From Antilocapra americana (lineage: Eukaryota > Chordata > Mammalia > Artiodactyla > Antilocapridae): a stretch of DNA of 64,000 nt. The stretch lies in assembly GCA_007570785.1 (NCBI GenBank), contig ML661900.1, positions 5,687,800 through 5,751,799 of the forward strand, written 5' to 3'. The position numbers and the translations under genes are program-made. The notes beneath the pieces are model-generated. The model searched no databases. It was not told where the DNA came from and was given only the letters and a program-made list of their open reading frames with translations. Every line of letters begins with the position of its first letter. Within the stretch, counting starts at the first letter, position 1. Below are positions 11,103 to 22,261 of the stretch, piece by piece.

Positions 11103-12822
11103 TGCCACAGGAAGATGATGAAAGGGGATTAAAAGACTCAGGTAAGTGAGAATGTCCAATAGATTATGGATAACTAGACCTGCTAATAAAGGACAGAAAT
11201 GGTATGGACCTAACAGAAGCAGAACATGTTAAGAAGAGGTGGCAAGAATACACAGAAGAATTATACAATAAAGATATTTGACCCAGATGATCACGATGGT
11301 GTGATCATTCACCTAGAGCCAGACATTCTGGAATTCGAAGTCAAGTGGGCCTTAGGAAACATCACTATGAACAAAGCCAGTGGAAGTGATGGAATTCCAG
11401 TTGAGCTATTTCAAATCCTAAAAGATGATGCTGTTAAAGTGCTGCACTCGACATGCCAGCAAATTTGGAAAACTCAGCAGTGGCCATGGGACTGGATAAT
11501 GTCAGTTTTCATTTCAATCCCAAAGAAAGGCAATGTCAAAGAATGTTCAAACTACCACACAATTGCTCTCATCTCTTTTAGCAAAGTAATGCTCAAAATT
11601 CTTCAAGCCAGGCTTCAACAGTATGTGAACCATGAACTTCCAAATGTTCAAGCTGGATCTAAAAAAGGCAGAGGAACCAGAGATGAAATTGCCAACATGT
11701 GTTGGATCATTGAAAAAGCAAGAGACTCCAGAAAAACATCCATTTCTGCTTTATTGACTACGTCAAAGCCTTTAACTGTGTGGATCATAACAAACAGTGG
11801 AAAATTATTTAAGAGATGGGAATATCAGACCACCTGACCTGCCCCCTGAGAAATCTGTATGCAGGTCAGGAAGCAACAGTTACGATTGCACATGGAACAA
11901 CAGACTGGTTCCAAATTGGGAAAGCAGTACGTCAAGGCTGCATATTGTCACCCTGCTTATTTAACTTATATACAGAGTACATCATGAGCCAGGCTGGATG
12001 AAGCACATGCTGGAATCAAGATTGTCAGGAGAAACATCAATAACCTTAGATATGCAGATGACATCACCCTTATGGCAGAAAGTGAAGAGGAACTAAAGAG
12101 CCTCCTGATGAAAATGAAAAAGGAGAGTGAAAAAGCTGGCTTAAAACTCAACATTCAGAAAACTAAGATCATGGTATCTGGTCCAATCACTTCATGGCAA
12201 ATAGATGGGGAAATAATGGAAACAGTGGGAGACTTTCTTGGGCTCCAAAATCACTGCAGATGGTGACTGCAGCCATGAAATTAGAAGACGCTTGCTCCTT
12301 TGAAGATAAGTTATGACCAACCTAGAAAGCATAATGAAAAACAGAGACATTACTTTGTCAACAAAGGTCCATATAGTCAAAGCTATGTTTTTCCAGTAGT
12401 CATGTGTGGATGTGAGAATTGGACTACAAAGAAAGTTGAGCACCGAAGAACTGATTGTTTTGAACTGTGGTGTTGGAAAAGACTCTTGAGAGTCCCTTGG
12501 ACTGCAAGGAGATCCAGCCAGTCTATCCTAAAGGAAATCAGTCCTGAATATTCATCGGAAGGACTGATGCTGAAGGTGAAGCTCCAATACTTTGGCCACC
12601 TGATGCGAAGAACTGACTCATTTGAAAAGGCCTTGATGGTGGGAAAGATTGAAGGTGGGAGGAGAAAGGGATGACAGAAGATGAGATGGTTGGATGGCAT
12701 CACTGACTCGATGGACATGAGTTTGAATGAGCTCTGAGAGCTGATGATGGACAGGGAAGCAATCCATGGGGTCGAAAAGAGTCAGACATGACTGAGTGAC
12801 TGAACTGAACTGAACTGAGACC
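11103..12822 (+). mobile_element. BovB (RTE) LINE, 3' 1.7 kb, frameshifted
   Basis: This is the longest BovB copy in the window. It covers the linker, reverse-transcriptase domain and 3' tail. A 203-codon frame at 11,226-11,837 contains VFISIPKKGNVKE. After a frameshift the RT palm follows, with the YADD box intact at 12,051-12,062. The C-terminal part (12,300-12,674) contains MVGKIEGGRRKG. The end is the typical GACTGAACTGAACTGAACTGA. It lacks the endonuclease region and is not functional. It lies in an ERV-L-like remnant. Confidence 0.95.
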
Positions 12823-14969
12823 AGCCAGATAAATTATGGTCCATGAAAAGAACCAAAAACATTAGTTACCAAGGCCATAAAAGTTTTGTTGTGAGTTGGT
12901 GAGAGGCCCACCAAAATCTCTAAAATAGTTAAGTGGTAGCTCACTTCTGTAGACTAGCGCTGATGATAGAAGATACTGTTCTAGAACTTGGCTCACTATA
13001 GCAACGAGGATAACTGCACCCTGAGACAATAAAGGCCAAGTAGCAGTGCTTAACTTCCAGAAACTAGGGAATAATAATTATCATAGTGGCTGGTAAGTTT
13101 GGAGTGGCAGTCTGGAGAACCTGGCCCAGAGAATTATGGTTAACAGAGCAAAACATCCCTGGAGGTAGAATAGATGGGCAACTGTCAAGGGAACTAGCAG
13201 CTGCACCAACTTGTACCAGCTAAAGAAATTAAGGATAGATGATTGGAAGACTGAGAGTAACAGCCTCAGGGAAGAGTCACAATCCCTTGCCCAGTGTCCA
13301 GACTTAGGCCAGTTTTCAGACCATGACTCAAGAAGTAGAGAGTCCCTAGGAGGAAGGACCTTCAACACTGTAACAAGAGTACACGACTCCATTCTGCTCA
13401 CAACTGCCCCTTTTGGGGTGGAGGACCACGTACATCTCCATGCGGTGGAGTCCTTCAGTTTGGACTGAACTGTATTCTGATTTGTTTTCAGAGACACAAT
13501 TTTCAAGCTGGAATGGTGGTCTCTTGGGGTTCTCAGGAATCCAGAGGACTGGGGATGAGAGCGGTGGCCACAGACTATAAATTCTGCCGTGGAGAAGCTG
13601 ACACCAACATGCCTGGGAAACTGGAGGAAAGGCCCAGGTAGCTCCAAAGGTTTGGGAGGGCTTGTGATCCTCTAGGCTTCTCCATGGCTACTGAAGCCTA
13701 GTGTCTTGATGAGGGGAGTCCTAGAGAGGCATAGCGGCCATGACGTCACAGCACTGTGACATCACTACAGCAGTAGGCAGCCATGCCTTTGTCACTTCCC
13801 TTTGTCTCATGGGAATTTAGAAAGAGATCTATGGTGAGGATAAAAGGAGAGGAATTATCTTTTTTCTGAGGTCAGGCTGCCTTCCTGATATGCCTAATTT
13901 CTTCTTTCACTTCCTGTAAATTATGCCCATTCTAATATTTCCTAGGTCAACTTTACCCATGAAATAGGAATAAGTTCTATCCCAGTTGCATTTCTAAAGA
14001 AACAGTAAAAACTCTCAGGAAGTGTTAGGAATCTGTGTGGATTACCAGTTTATGGGTAAGAGAGTTCTTTACCAGTTATCCCTTCCTGAGAACCTAGGTA
14101 GGAAAAGAAGGCCTCATTTGTAATTTGTTATCAGTCTTTCCCCAGTGGAGCCCTATGGCCCTTTACTTGTGTAACTGCGCTGGGAAATAAGGAATACAGA
14201 CGTATTGAGGTCTGTTGGATACAGCGTCTATGTTCACAGTGATACTGGAGACCTCAACTATCATCTTCCCTTTCCCCATTAGAGCTGAAGGCCAGGTAAT
14301 AAGTGGAATCCTGTCTTAGGTTTGACTTACAGTGGGTCCACCGGGTTCTTGGACCCACTAAAGGGTCACTTCCCTGTGTGTATAGTCGAGGTTAGCTTTC
14401 TCCTGAGGATCAGCACAGCACAGTGCCGAGAGTGGGGGTAACAGAGATTGGTTCCATTCTTAAGCAAACAAAGGCTGTAGGATGCTGGCTCCAGTCATAT
14501 CTGTCTAATTCCCCATTCACCCCTGTAGAGCCCAGATGAGTCCTGGAGGGCGACCACAGACCTCTGTGAGCTCAGCCAGGCCCTAGAGCCCTGACCGCTG
14601 TGTGCCGGGCGTGGTGCATATACTAGGGCGCATTACATTGGCCTTAGGTGTGTGCTACGCAACCACTGACTTGGCCAATCAGAAAAAATAAAAAATGAAA
14701 AAGGACAGAACACGACTGAATTTACGTGGAATGGGCAACTGAATACCCTTGGAGATGGCCCCCAGGGTTATGTCTCTTACCCTAGGTCATAACATAGCCT
14801 GAAGAGACTCGAGTATCAGGACATACTGCAGAGCATCATGCAGACGAATCACACTGATGACATCACGTCACTGGGCCAGATGAACACTGGACTTAGTGGA
14901 CTAGCACACTGGAGGCCTTGGGAAGACACAGGCACTCCCGAGGGAGCTGTGGAGACTCAGGGCCTTCTA
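12823..14969 (+). mobile_element. Probable ERV-L-like internal sequence (leader/gag region)
   Basis: About 2.1 kb without ruminant-specific repeats lies upstream of the pol remnant and runs straight into it. It is probably the decayed gag/early pol region of the same element. A 188-codon reverse ORF at 13,647-13,081 has no recognisable domain and is taken as a chance frame. The assignment rests on contiguity with the pol match. Confidence 0.4.
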
Positions 14970-15162
14970 CATGTGTAAAGTTCTTAGGAGTCCAGTCGTC
15001 AAGGGCATGATGACGCTCCTCCAAAGCAAGAACCAAATAATTGCCATCTTAACGTCTATCACAGAAGGAAGTACACCGCCTGGTGGGCCTCTTCAGGGTT
15101 TAGAGTCAGCAGGTTATATACCGGGGGATACTGCTCCAGTTTATGATATGAAAGCAGGCCGC
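14970..15162 (+). mobile_element. ERV-L-like pol remnant (RT/RNase H junction)
   Basis: In one frame, interrupted by stops, this piece contains KFLGVQ and, further on, RLVGLF. These are landmarks of class III (ERV-L) reverse transcriptase at its C-terminal side, in the right order and spacing. Several stops show it is an old inactive copy. It ends where a CHR SINE is inserted. Confidence 0.65.
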
Positions 15163-15366
15163 TTATTTTTTTTTTTTAATTTTTTTTGGCTGCACTGAGT
15201 CAGTTGCAGCACACGCTTTTGTTGAGGCACATGGGCTTAGTAGCTGCAGTGTGAGCGGTTGGTTGCCCTGCAGCATGTGGATCTTAGTTCTCCCTCCAGG
15301 GATCGAACCCACATCCTCTGCCTTGGAAGGTGGACTCTTAACCACTGGACCTCCAGGAAAGTCCCC
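15163..15366 (-). mobile_element. CHR-type SINE
   Basis: Antisense head (CTTAACCACTGGACCTCCAGG) at the right end and a T-run (A-tail) at 15,168-15,188. It splits the ERV-L-like pol remnant. Confidence 0.88.
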
Positions 15367-15900
15367 AAAGGCAGACAGATGTGAATGAGGCCTAAAGCAG
15401 GCCCAGAGCATATTGGATCCCTTCCATCCTGGAAGGGGCCATGGCTCATTCTCACAGGAGCAGACATGTATTCCAGGTATAGTTTTCCTTTTTTTCCCAC
15501 AGAGCCTCATCCAGCACCACTAAGCCAGGCTTATTGAGGATGTGATCTGCTGTCACAGGATCCCACATAACTGTATCAGACCAGGGCCCACTCTGCAGTG
15601 AGGGTAAGACCATGTAGGGGGGAAGCCCATGACCATGGGATAAACGCTCATATCCTCCGTTGTGTCTGATGTTAAAAAAAGATGCTTAGGGCAGCCTGTT
15701 GAAGGCGCAACTGAAGCAGAAGCAATGCTCTGCAAAGATGGGGTGCCCTTCTCCAGGATACAGGACACAGGCATCGCATCACTGTAACAGTGGTATGCCG
15801 CAAACGTGGGAATTGTGTTAGAGTGGATAATAGGCATTAACGGTATGGGGATCACAGTTTGATTCTCCATGGCCAACACGCCTTTCTCTCCAGAAATACT
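15367..15900 (+). mobile_element. ERV-L-like pol remnant, integrase side
   Basis: A region near 15,570-15,650 has scattered residues compatible with the ERV-L integrase core (a DQGP motif followed by AHDHGI), broken by stops. Most of RNase H is missing between this and the RT piece, so a deletion is likely. A 108-codon reverse ORF covers the same bases without meaning. Confidence 0.45.
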
Positions 15901-15979
15901 TCATTCTTTCTAGACGTTTACAATGATTTTGTACTGAAGTGTGTACACAGGTACACAAAAATGTAAATCTTAATTATAC

Positions 15980-16693
15980 CTGTGTGCTTTTGTTTTACGT
16001 TTCTTTTTACCCTCCAACCCTGCCATTGGATCAGTGGTTAAAGTTTCTTTTCCTTTCCCTTAATTTTGAACTAATTCCAAACTTACAGAAAAATTCCAAG
16101 ACTAGCACATAGAACTTTTTTGTCCTGAACTATTTGGGTATGTTGCCAGCAATATGCCTTGCCACCTGGGCAAACACTTCACTGTGTGGATTTCCTACAC
16201 ACCACGATATTCTCTTACAAGAAGTACAATACAGCCATCAGAACTGGGACACTGACAATGAAACTTCACTACAATCTAACCTACAGAGCCCATCTGGTTT
16301 TGATGGTTGTCTCAATTATGTCCTTGCAAAAGAACCCAACCCAGGATCGTATCTTGCTTTTGATTTTTCATCCCTCTTAGTTTCCTTTAGTCTGAAACAT
16401 TTCCTCAGTCTTTCCTTGACCTTCCTGACCACTTTTGATGATAACAGACCAGTGATTTTGTAGAATGTCCCTTGATCTGGGTTTGTCTAATGTCTAGATT
16501 CAAGTGATGCACTTTGGCAGGAATATCACAAAAGTGATGCTGTGTTCTGCCTACTGCATCCTATCAGGGGATGCACAATTTCAATTTAGTGTGTTACTTA
16601 GGTGTTAACTTTGACTACTTGATTCACTTGATTAAGATGGTCTCTGCTGACTTAAACTGAGGTAGTTACAATTTACTTTCATATTTCAAGATC
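15980..16693 (-). mobile_element. Old mammalian L1 3' end (L1M type)
   Basis: T-rich + strand with landmarks of old L1 elements in antisense, such as TTTTGTAGAATGTCCCTTGA and GGCAGGAATATCACAAAAGT. A 109-codon + ORF here (16,134-16,463) is a chance frame. Family and strand are judged by eye. Confidence 0.45.
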
Positions 16694-16933
16694 AAATCTC
16701 AGCTTTAGGATTTCCCTCATGGTCCAATGGTTAGGACTTTGCCTTCCAATGCAGCGGGGTGCAGGTTCAGTCCCTGCGGGTTGGGGAGCTAAGATCCCAT
16801 ATGCCTCATGGTCAAAAAACCAGGACATAAACAACAGAAGCAGTGCTGTAACAATTCAATAAAGGCTTTAAAAAATGGTCCACGGCAAAAAAAGAAACAC
16901 TTAAATAAAAAAGCAAAAAAATCTCAGCTTTAG
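16694..16933 (+). mobile_element. CHR-type SINE with 15-bp TSD
   Basis: The SINE at 16,709-16,918 is flanked by exact copies of AAATCTCAGCTTTAG (16,694-16,708 and 16,919-16,933). It has the GATTTCCCTCATGGTCCAAT head and an A-rich tail. Confidence 0.93.
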
Positions 16934-17159
16934 CTAGAACTCACAATGTATAAATATCAGGGTTTTTTTTTTACTGTGATCTTACATAAGCTTTACAACT
17001 GTCACTTAAAGAGGAAAGAAAAAACACCATTATATCTTCCCCTGAATAGAATACAAAAGCCTGTGTCCATCTCTCAGTATAGTTCATATGTCAAGTGTAC
17101 GAATAATATATGTCCAGAATGGGAAGGAACCTCAGGAGTCAGGTTGTTTAGCCCTCCTA

Positions 17160-17385
17160 CCCTCCTCAGGCCTTTCCTGGTGGTTCAGACGGTCAAGAGT
17201 CTGCCGGTAATGCAGGAGACCCAGGTTTGATCCCTGGGTCAGGAAAATACCCTGGAGAAGAAAATGGCAACCCTCTCCAGTATTCTTGCCTGGAAAATCC
17301 CATGGATGGAAGAGCCTGGTGGGCACGGGGTTGCAAAGAGTCGGAACGACTGAACGACTAACACTTTCACTTTCACCCTCTTCGG
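17160..17385 (+). mobile_element. Bov-tA SINE
   Basis: tRNA head (CCTTTCCTGGTGGTTCAGAC), box B (TTTGATCCCTGGGTCAGG), then the BovA part ending in ACGACTAACACTTTCACTTTC. ACCCTCCTC and ACCCTCTTC on the two sides may be a TSD. Confidence 0.93.
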
Positions 17386-17804
17386 TCAAGGTCACAATAT
17401 CTCAGACAGCCTCTGTGACAGGCAAGATGAGCCAGCATCTGCTTGCTCATCTCCAATGAAGAGAAACCAACCATCCCTGGGGACAGAATGTCCATCGTCA
17501 GATGACACTGATGATAAGAAAGTCCTTTACTTTGCTACCTAAACTTCACATACCTGAATTTTCGCCATTTATACCACAAAGCAAACAATGTCACATAAAT
17601 CATTTACTCTAAAATTAAAAAAAAAAAAAGGTCTCTGACAGAGTTCTTAGGACTCAGAATCTAAGATCTGACTGCTATGTGGGCTCCTTGCTTTGGGATG
17701 TTGTCCCTCCCCGGTCCCTCTCATTGAATAGACCTGGGGAAAATCTGTTCTATATATACGTATATATACTTACACATACATTGTTACCTTCTTAAATATT
17801 TTTG
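17386..17804. other. Unassigned AT-rich sequence
   Basis: No gene visible. It has an A-run near 17,617-17,629 and TATA-rich sequence near 17,750. Confidence 0.35.
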
Positions 17805-18280
17805 TTATATTTTTAAGAGTTTTTATTGAATTATAATTGACATAAAATATTATATTAGTTTCAGGTATATGGTATAATGATGCAATATTTTATATACTAT
17901 GAAATGATCATAATAGTTACCATCTGTCACATACAAAGTTATCACTGTGTTACTGACTGTATTCCCTATGTTATACATTACATCCTGTGACTTATTATTT
18001 TATTTTATACCTCCTTATATTAAGTGAAAACCATTCCACTTCTAATCCAAAACCACAAGTTTTTCTAATTTCTCCATGAAAATATTTATCCTTTCATTAA
18101 AAAAAATATTGAAGTATATTTGATTTACAATGTTGTATTAATTTCTGCTGTACAGCAAAGTGACTCAGTTATACACATATATGTTGTTTTTCATATTCAT
18201 TTCTATTTTGGTTTGTCACAGGATATTGACTATAGCTCCCTGTGCTATACAGTAGGGCCTTGTCGTTTGTCCTTTCATTT
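17805..18280 (-). mobile_element. Two L1 3' UTR fragments in antisense
   Basis: 17,805-18,065 begins TTTTTATTGAATTATAATTG. A second copy starts near 18,095 (TGAAGTATATTTGATTTACA) and runs to GTGCTATACAGTAGGGCCTT. Both are 5'-truncated cetartiodactyl-type L1 ends. Confidence 0.75.
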
Positions 18281-19044
18281 TTGATAGTGGCTCCCATCAT
18301 CCTCAAGATACTTACTCTTTTTTTATATTTACTTATTTGATCAATACCTTTGTAGCTTCTCTGTCACTGCTGTCCCTTTCATGAACGCTCTCCTCACCTG
18401 GCTTGGACTCTGACATTCCCAGCTGGGCTGCTGCTGTCTCCCTGCTGCCCTGTGCAAACCTTCCTCATGCTTGGACTAATATCTCACCCTTGACCACTGC
18501 TGATCTTCCTTTCCCCACCATAGACTGCCCCCTCCCTCTGTTGGGCTCTGCCATTCTACCTGACACTAATTTTTGTGAACGGTATAAAATGGGGCTCTAG
18601 ATTTTTTTTTTTGCTGGTAAATAATATCAGTACTGTTTATTATATAGTCATCCTTTTGTCACTGAATTAAAAATTCATCTGTATATGTTCTATTTTTATA
18701 ATCAGATATCTATTCATGGGTTTTCCAGTCTGTCACACTGGTTCATTTGTCTAACCTATGTCAGTATCAGGAGGATTTTCTTATGGTCGCTTTATCGTGT
18801 CCTCTGACATCTGGCAAGCCACGTGCACTTTCATCATACTCCTTCCTACATTTAATGGCTAGTCACAGGTACTTTATTCGTTCCAAATGAATTTCAGGAT
18901 AATTTTACCCAATTAAAAAGAAACACATGGGGATTACAGTAGGAATTTTATTAATTTTACATAAATTTGTAAAGTTGGCCTTTTTGTAACATACCCAAGA
19001 AGGAAACAATGAAGGCTTTCAATGTTTTTTTTCTTTGTTCAGAT
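18281..19044. other. Unassigned sequence
   Basis: No gene, SINE or LINE is clear. A short GC-richer stretch at 18,400-18,560 has a 65-codon ORF without motifs. Confidence 0.35.
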
Positions 19045-19700
19045 CTTGTCTCATACATCCATCCAATGAATATTTTTGTTGACCGTCTACCATGTGCTAA
19101 GCACGGTTCTAGATGCTAGGGATACAAGAGTGAACAAAACAGACAAGGTCCTTGCCGATTTGAAGTTTTCATTCTGTTATGAGTAGGGGGAGACAGGTAA
19201 TAAATATATAATACCTAACACAGGTAAATATGTAATATGTCAGACAGTGTTAAATACTACTGCAAAAGAAAAAAGACTCCAGTTGAGAGGGACATAAAAT
19301 GCTGGGAAGAGGGTTGTTTTCTGTTTAGGATGATGCGGTTATGTGGTGACTTGAGCACTGCTGTGAAGAGGGATCCATGCCTTCCAGGCAGAGGAGACGG
19401 CACATGTGAGGGCAGGAGCCTGCTGGTGTGTTAGATGGTCAGAGGCTCGAGTGGACTCAGTAAGGGGGTAGATGTGTTGGCGGATAGTGAGGACTTTCGT
19501 TTTAACTGTGAGTGAAAAGAAAAGTAATTCCTGAGTTTTGAGCAAAGGAGTAACATGATCTGATGAGGGTATTAAAAGATCATTCTGGTGAACAGGAGTG
19601 GAAGAAAGGAAACCAGTTAGGAATTTCTTAAGATAATTCTCACCTGAGATGATGGTGCCCTTGGACCAGAGGGGCAGAGATGGACAGTAAGAAGTAGGGG
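19045..19700 (-). mobile_element. L2 LINE 3' region, antisense
   Basis: It contains the antisense L2 signature CTACCATGTGCTAAGCACGG followed by ATGCTAGGGATACAAGAG, and later TGAGCAAAGGAGTAACATGA. It is diverged and non-coding. A 187-codon reverse ORF at 19,902-19,339 overlaps this repeat and is not a gene. Confidence 0.65.
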
Positions 19701-19733
19701 ATTCCGATCCACTGACGCAAGTGCCACCACCGT

Positions 19734-19747
19734 CCACCAGAGGGCGC
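19734..19747 (+). promoter_or_regulatory. CTCF-like binding site
   Basis: CCACCAGAGGGCGC fits the core CTCF consensus (CCASYAGRGGGCGC type) without a visible mismatch, and it contains two CpGs. It lies next to an L2 remnant in otherwise gene-free DNA. Occupancy cannot be judged from sequence. Confidence 0.6.
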
Positions 19748-20185
19748 GACATATGGGTCCCGGTGAGGCTGGCCTGTGACCGCCGGTCCTTTTTGCTCAG
19801 CCTCCCTAAACGACAGGTTGTGGTATCTACCGACATAACTGCTATCCCTCCCCTTTTGATTTCATTCAAGACTGGTGTGTCCACTCTGGAGGGATGAATC
19901 ATGACCGTATAAGCATCATTTCGTCTCCACGATGATGTTGTCTACTGTCATAACCTTCTTTTCCTTCCAAGACCCTGTACTTTCTCTCTTAACCTCTCTC
20001 TTAACCTACAGGGCACCTACATCAGCTAGTTTCTGAAGGCACGTGGGAAAAGAGGTCTACTGACTGCGAAAGGAACTCCTTTCTTTGCCGTTTTTTTTTG
20101 GGAACATGGCCTCTTTAAACTTACAGTGTTGAAAAGAAAATGAAATAATGTAATTCATGTGCACGTAACGAAAAACGGAGACATA
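19748..20185. other. Unassigned sequence
   Basis: No gene or repeat family recognised. There is a T-run at 20,090-20,099. Confidence 0.3.
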
Positions 20186-20189
20186 CAAA

Positions 20190-20512
20190 AGAGTTTACAG
20201 CAGTACTGTCCAATAGGAGCCATGTACATAATTAAATTTCACGAATTTTTAAAAGTAAAAAGGAACCATTTGAAATTAAGTTTAATAATTCATTTTGCTT
20301 TAATCCAATATATCAAAATATTATCATTTCAAAATTTAGACAATGTAAAGTATAATTAATGAAACATTTTATATTCTTTTTTTTTAATATGAGGTCTTCA
20401 GAATCTAGTGGGTATTTTACACTTATAGCATATCTCAATTTGGACTGGCCTCTTTCCACGTGCTCAGTACCCACATATGGCCACTGTACAGGGCAGTACT
20501 GGACAGTGCAGG
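20190..20512. mobile_element. hAT-type non-autonomous DNA transposon fossil (MER5-like)
   Basis: Imperfect inverted termini: CAGTACTGTCCAATAGGAGC on the left, and GGCAGTACTGGACAGTGCAG on the right. CACATATGGCCACTGTACAG lies near the right end. The structure fits old mammalian Charlie-derived MITEs. Family name is by eye. Confidence 0.55.
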
Positions 20513-20639
20513 TTTTCAGTGTGTGGAAGGACATTTTATCATCCTCCCGGTACCCTATCTTCTCTTTCCTTCACACTAAACCCTCTCCTGCACCCACAGG
20601 GGTAACAATCATGACGGTCCAACCAGAGACACCATTTCC

Positions 20640-21180
20640 CAGTCTCCTTAAATGTTGTGTATGTATCCATTCTTCTACTGCAGTATAACAAGCTTCCACA
20701 AACAGTAGTGTAAAAAAAAAAACGCACCCACCCATTATCTCAGAGCTCTGTAGGTCAGAAGTCTGGACTTGGCTGGGTTTTCTGCTCAGGGTCCCACAAG
20801 GATGAAACCAAGGTGTCCACTGGGCTGGGATCTTGCCTGGAGGATCTCGGGAAGAACCTGCCTCTTTTGCTGGCAGAACCCAGTTCCTTGTGGCTATGGC
20901 TCTCAGGTCCTGTTTCCTGGCTGGCTGGGCACTGGGAGCTTCTCTCTGTTCCTACAGGCTGCCTAGACTCCTTGTCTTGTGGCCCCAATTCCTCATGCTT
21001 TGAATCTCTGACTCTCCCTTCCACCTACTAGCTGGAAAAACCTGTGCCTTTAAGGGGCTTGACAGCCGGTCTCCTGAGATTATTAATAGATTAGGTCCAC
21101 TTGGGTAGTCTTCCTTTTGCCATATAACATAATCACAGAAGTGAGATCATATCCACACTCAAAGGGCAAGGATTATGCTA
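20640..21180. repeat. Old mammalian interspersed repeat, family not assigned
   Basis: The stretch GCAGTATAACAAGCTTCCAC ... GTAGGTCAGAAGTC follows the pattern of a common diverged mammalian repeat. Overlapping ORFs on both strands (up to 89 codons) have no domain features. Confidence 0.35.
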
Positions 21181-21249
21181 GGGCAAGGGGCATTGGGGAA
21201 TTCTAAGGATTTGGCCGTGTGACTAAATTCTAGTCAGTAGGAGGTTAGT

Positions 21250-21915
21250 GGCAATTCAATCTTAGTTTCTCAGGCCAACATTTTGGGTGTCATCCTTGTT
21301 CTCCTTCTTTTCCTTACACCTCACTGATCAGAGGTCACATTCTGTCAGCTCAACTTCCAAAACACACTCAGAATTCAACCACTTCTTACAACCACCCTCC
21401 GTCCCTCTTGTGCTGGCCGACGTTATCTCTTATGTGATTAGTGCAGTCACCTCCTAACTGGCTAGACCTCGGCAGTCCCTTCTCAATACAGCAACCAGAG
21501 TGATCCGGGTACAACTATCGTGGACCATGTCGTTCCTCTGTTCAGCACCCTTCGGTGGATGCCCACCTCAGAAGTCAAAATCCTTAATATGGACTGTAGG
21601 CCACTTTGTAGTCCTTGTAAGGTTCTCTTTTGGTTTCCTTATTAGCTCTGTGTGAAATCTTACCACTTGTCCCCTTTTTCACTTCACAGTAGCCTCGTGT
21701 GACTTCTTGCTGTTCCTTAAACATATCAAGATGTCCTTAGGGTTTTTGTGCTTGCTATTCACTTTGTCTAGAATGTTCTTTCCTCAAGATATCTGCATGA
21801 CTAGCTACACTTGTACACACATGCACAGAATCAGGGGAGATTTCATATTCCCCTACTTTTCTTTGTTTTTTGCTTTGTAGTACTTTTCACTGTACCACAT
21901 ACTCTATTTTAAATT
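21250..21915 (+). mobile_element. L2 LINE 3' end, first segment
   Basis: Sense L2 3' landmarks: AGAGTGATCCGGGTACAACT, TTCAGCACCCTTCGGTGGAT and CTAGAATGTTCTTTCCTC. The element is cut by a nest of younger insertions and resumes at 23,626. Confidence 0.75.
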
Positions 21916-21924
21916 TGATTCTTG

Positions 21925-22137
21925 TCTCCCCTGTGCTCAGTCGCGTCTGACTCTTTGTGGCCCTATGGACTATAGCCCACCAGGCTCCTCTGCCCATGGA
22001 ATTTTCCAGGCAAGAACACTGGAGTGGGGTGCCATTTCCTCTTCAGGGAATCTTCCCGACCCAGGGATGGAACCCACATCTCTTACATCTCCTGCACTGG
22101 CAGGTGGATTCTTTACCATTAGTGCCACCTGGGAAGC
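21925..22137 (-). mobile_element. Bov-tA SINE
   Basis: BovA part first (GTGCTCAGTCGCGTCTGAC), antisense tRNA head last (TGCCACCTGGGAAGCCC). It is flanked by TTGTCTCCCCT on the left and TTGTCTTCCCT on the right, a plausible TSD. Confidence 0.93.
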
Positions 22138-22150
22138 CCGTTTGTCTTCC

Positions 22151-22261
22151 CTGCTGCTGCTGCTTAGTCACGTCGGTTGTGTCTGACTCTGGGCGACTCA
22201 TGGACTATAGCTTGCCAGGCTCTTCTGTCCATGGGATTCCCAGGCAGGAATACTGGAGTGG
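22151..22261 (-). mobile_element. Bov-tA SINE, first part (split by LTR)
   Basis: BovA part from CTGCTGCTGCTGCTTAGTC to GGAGTGG. The missing tRNA half follows at 23,517-23,625 after a solo LTR, and it joins in the correct register. Confidence 0.93.

Noticed and set aside
11226..12674. Reverse-transcriptase ORFs as host genes or retrons
   Set aside because: They belong to BovB LINE copies with frameshifts and the typical GAACTGAACTGA tail; they are ordinary ruminant retrotransposons.
13081..13647. 188-codon reverse ORF
   Set aside because: It lies in presumed ERV-L-like sequence on the opposite strand and has no recognisable family features.
19339..19902. 187-codon reverse ORF
   Set aside because: Most of it overlaps an L2 remnant; chance frame.
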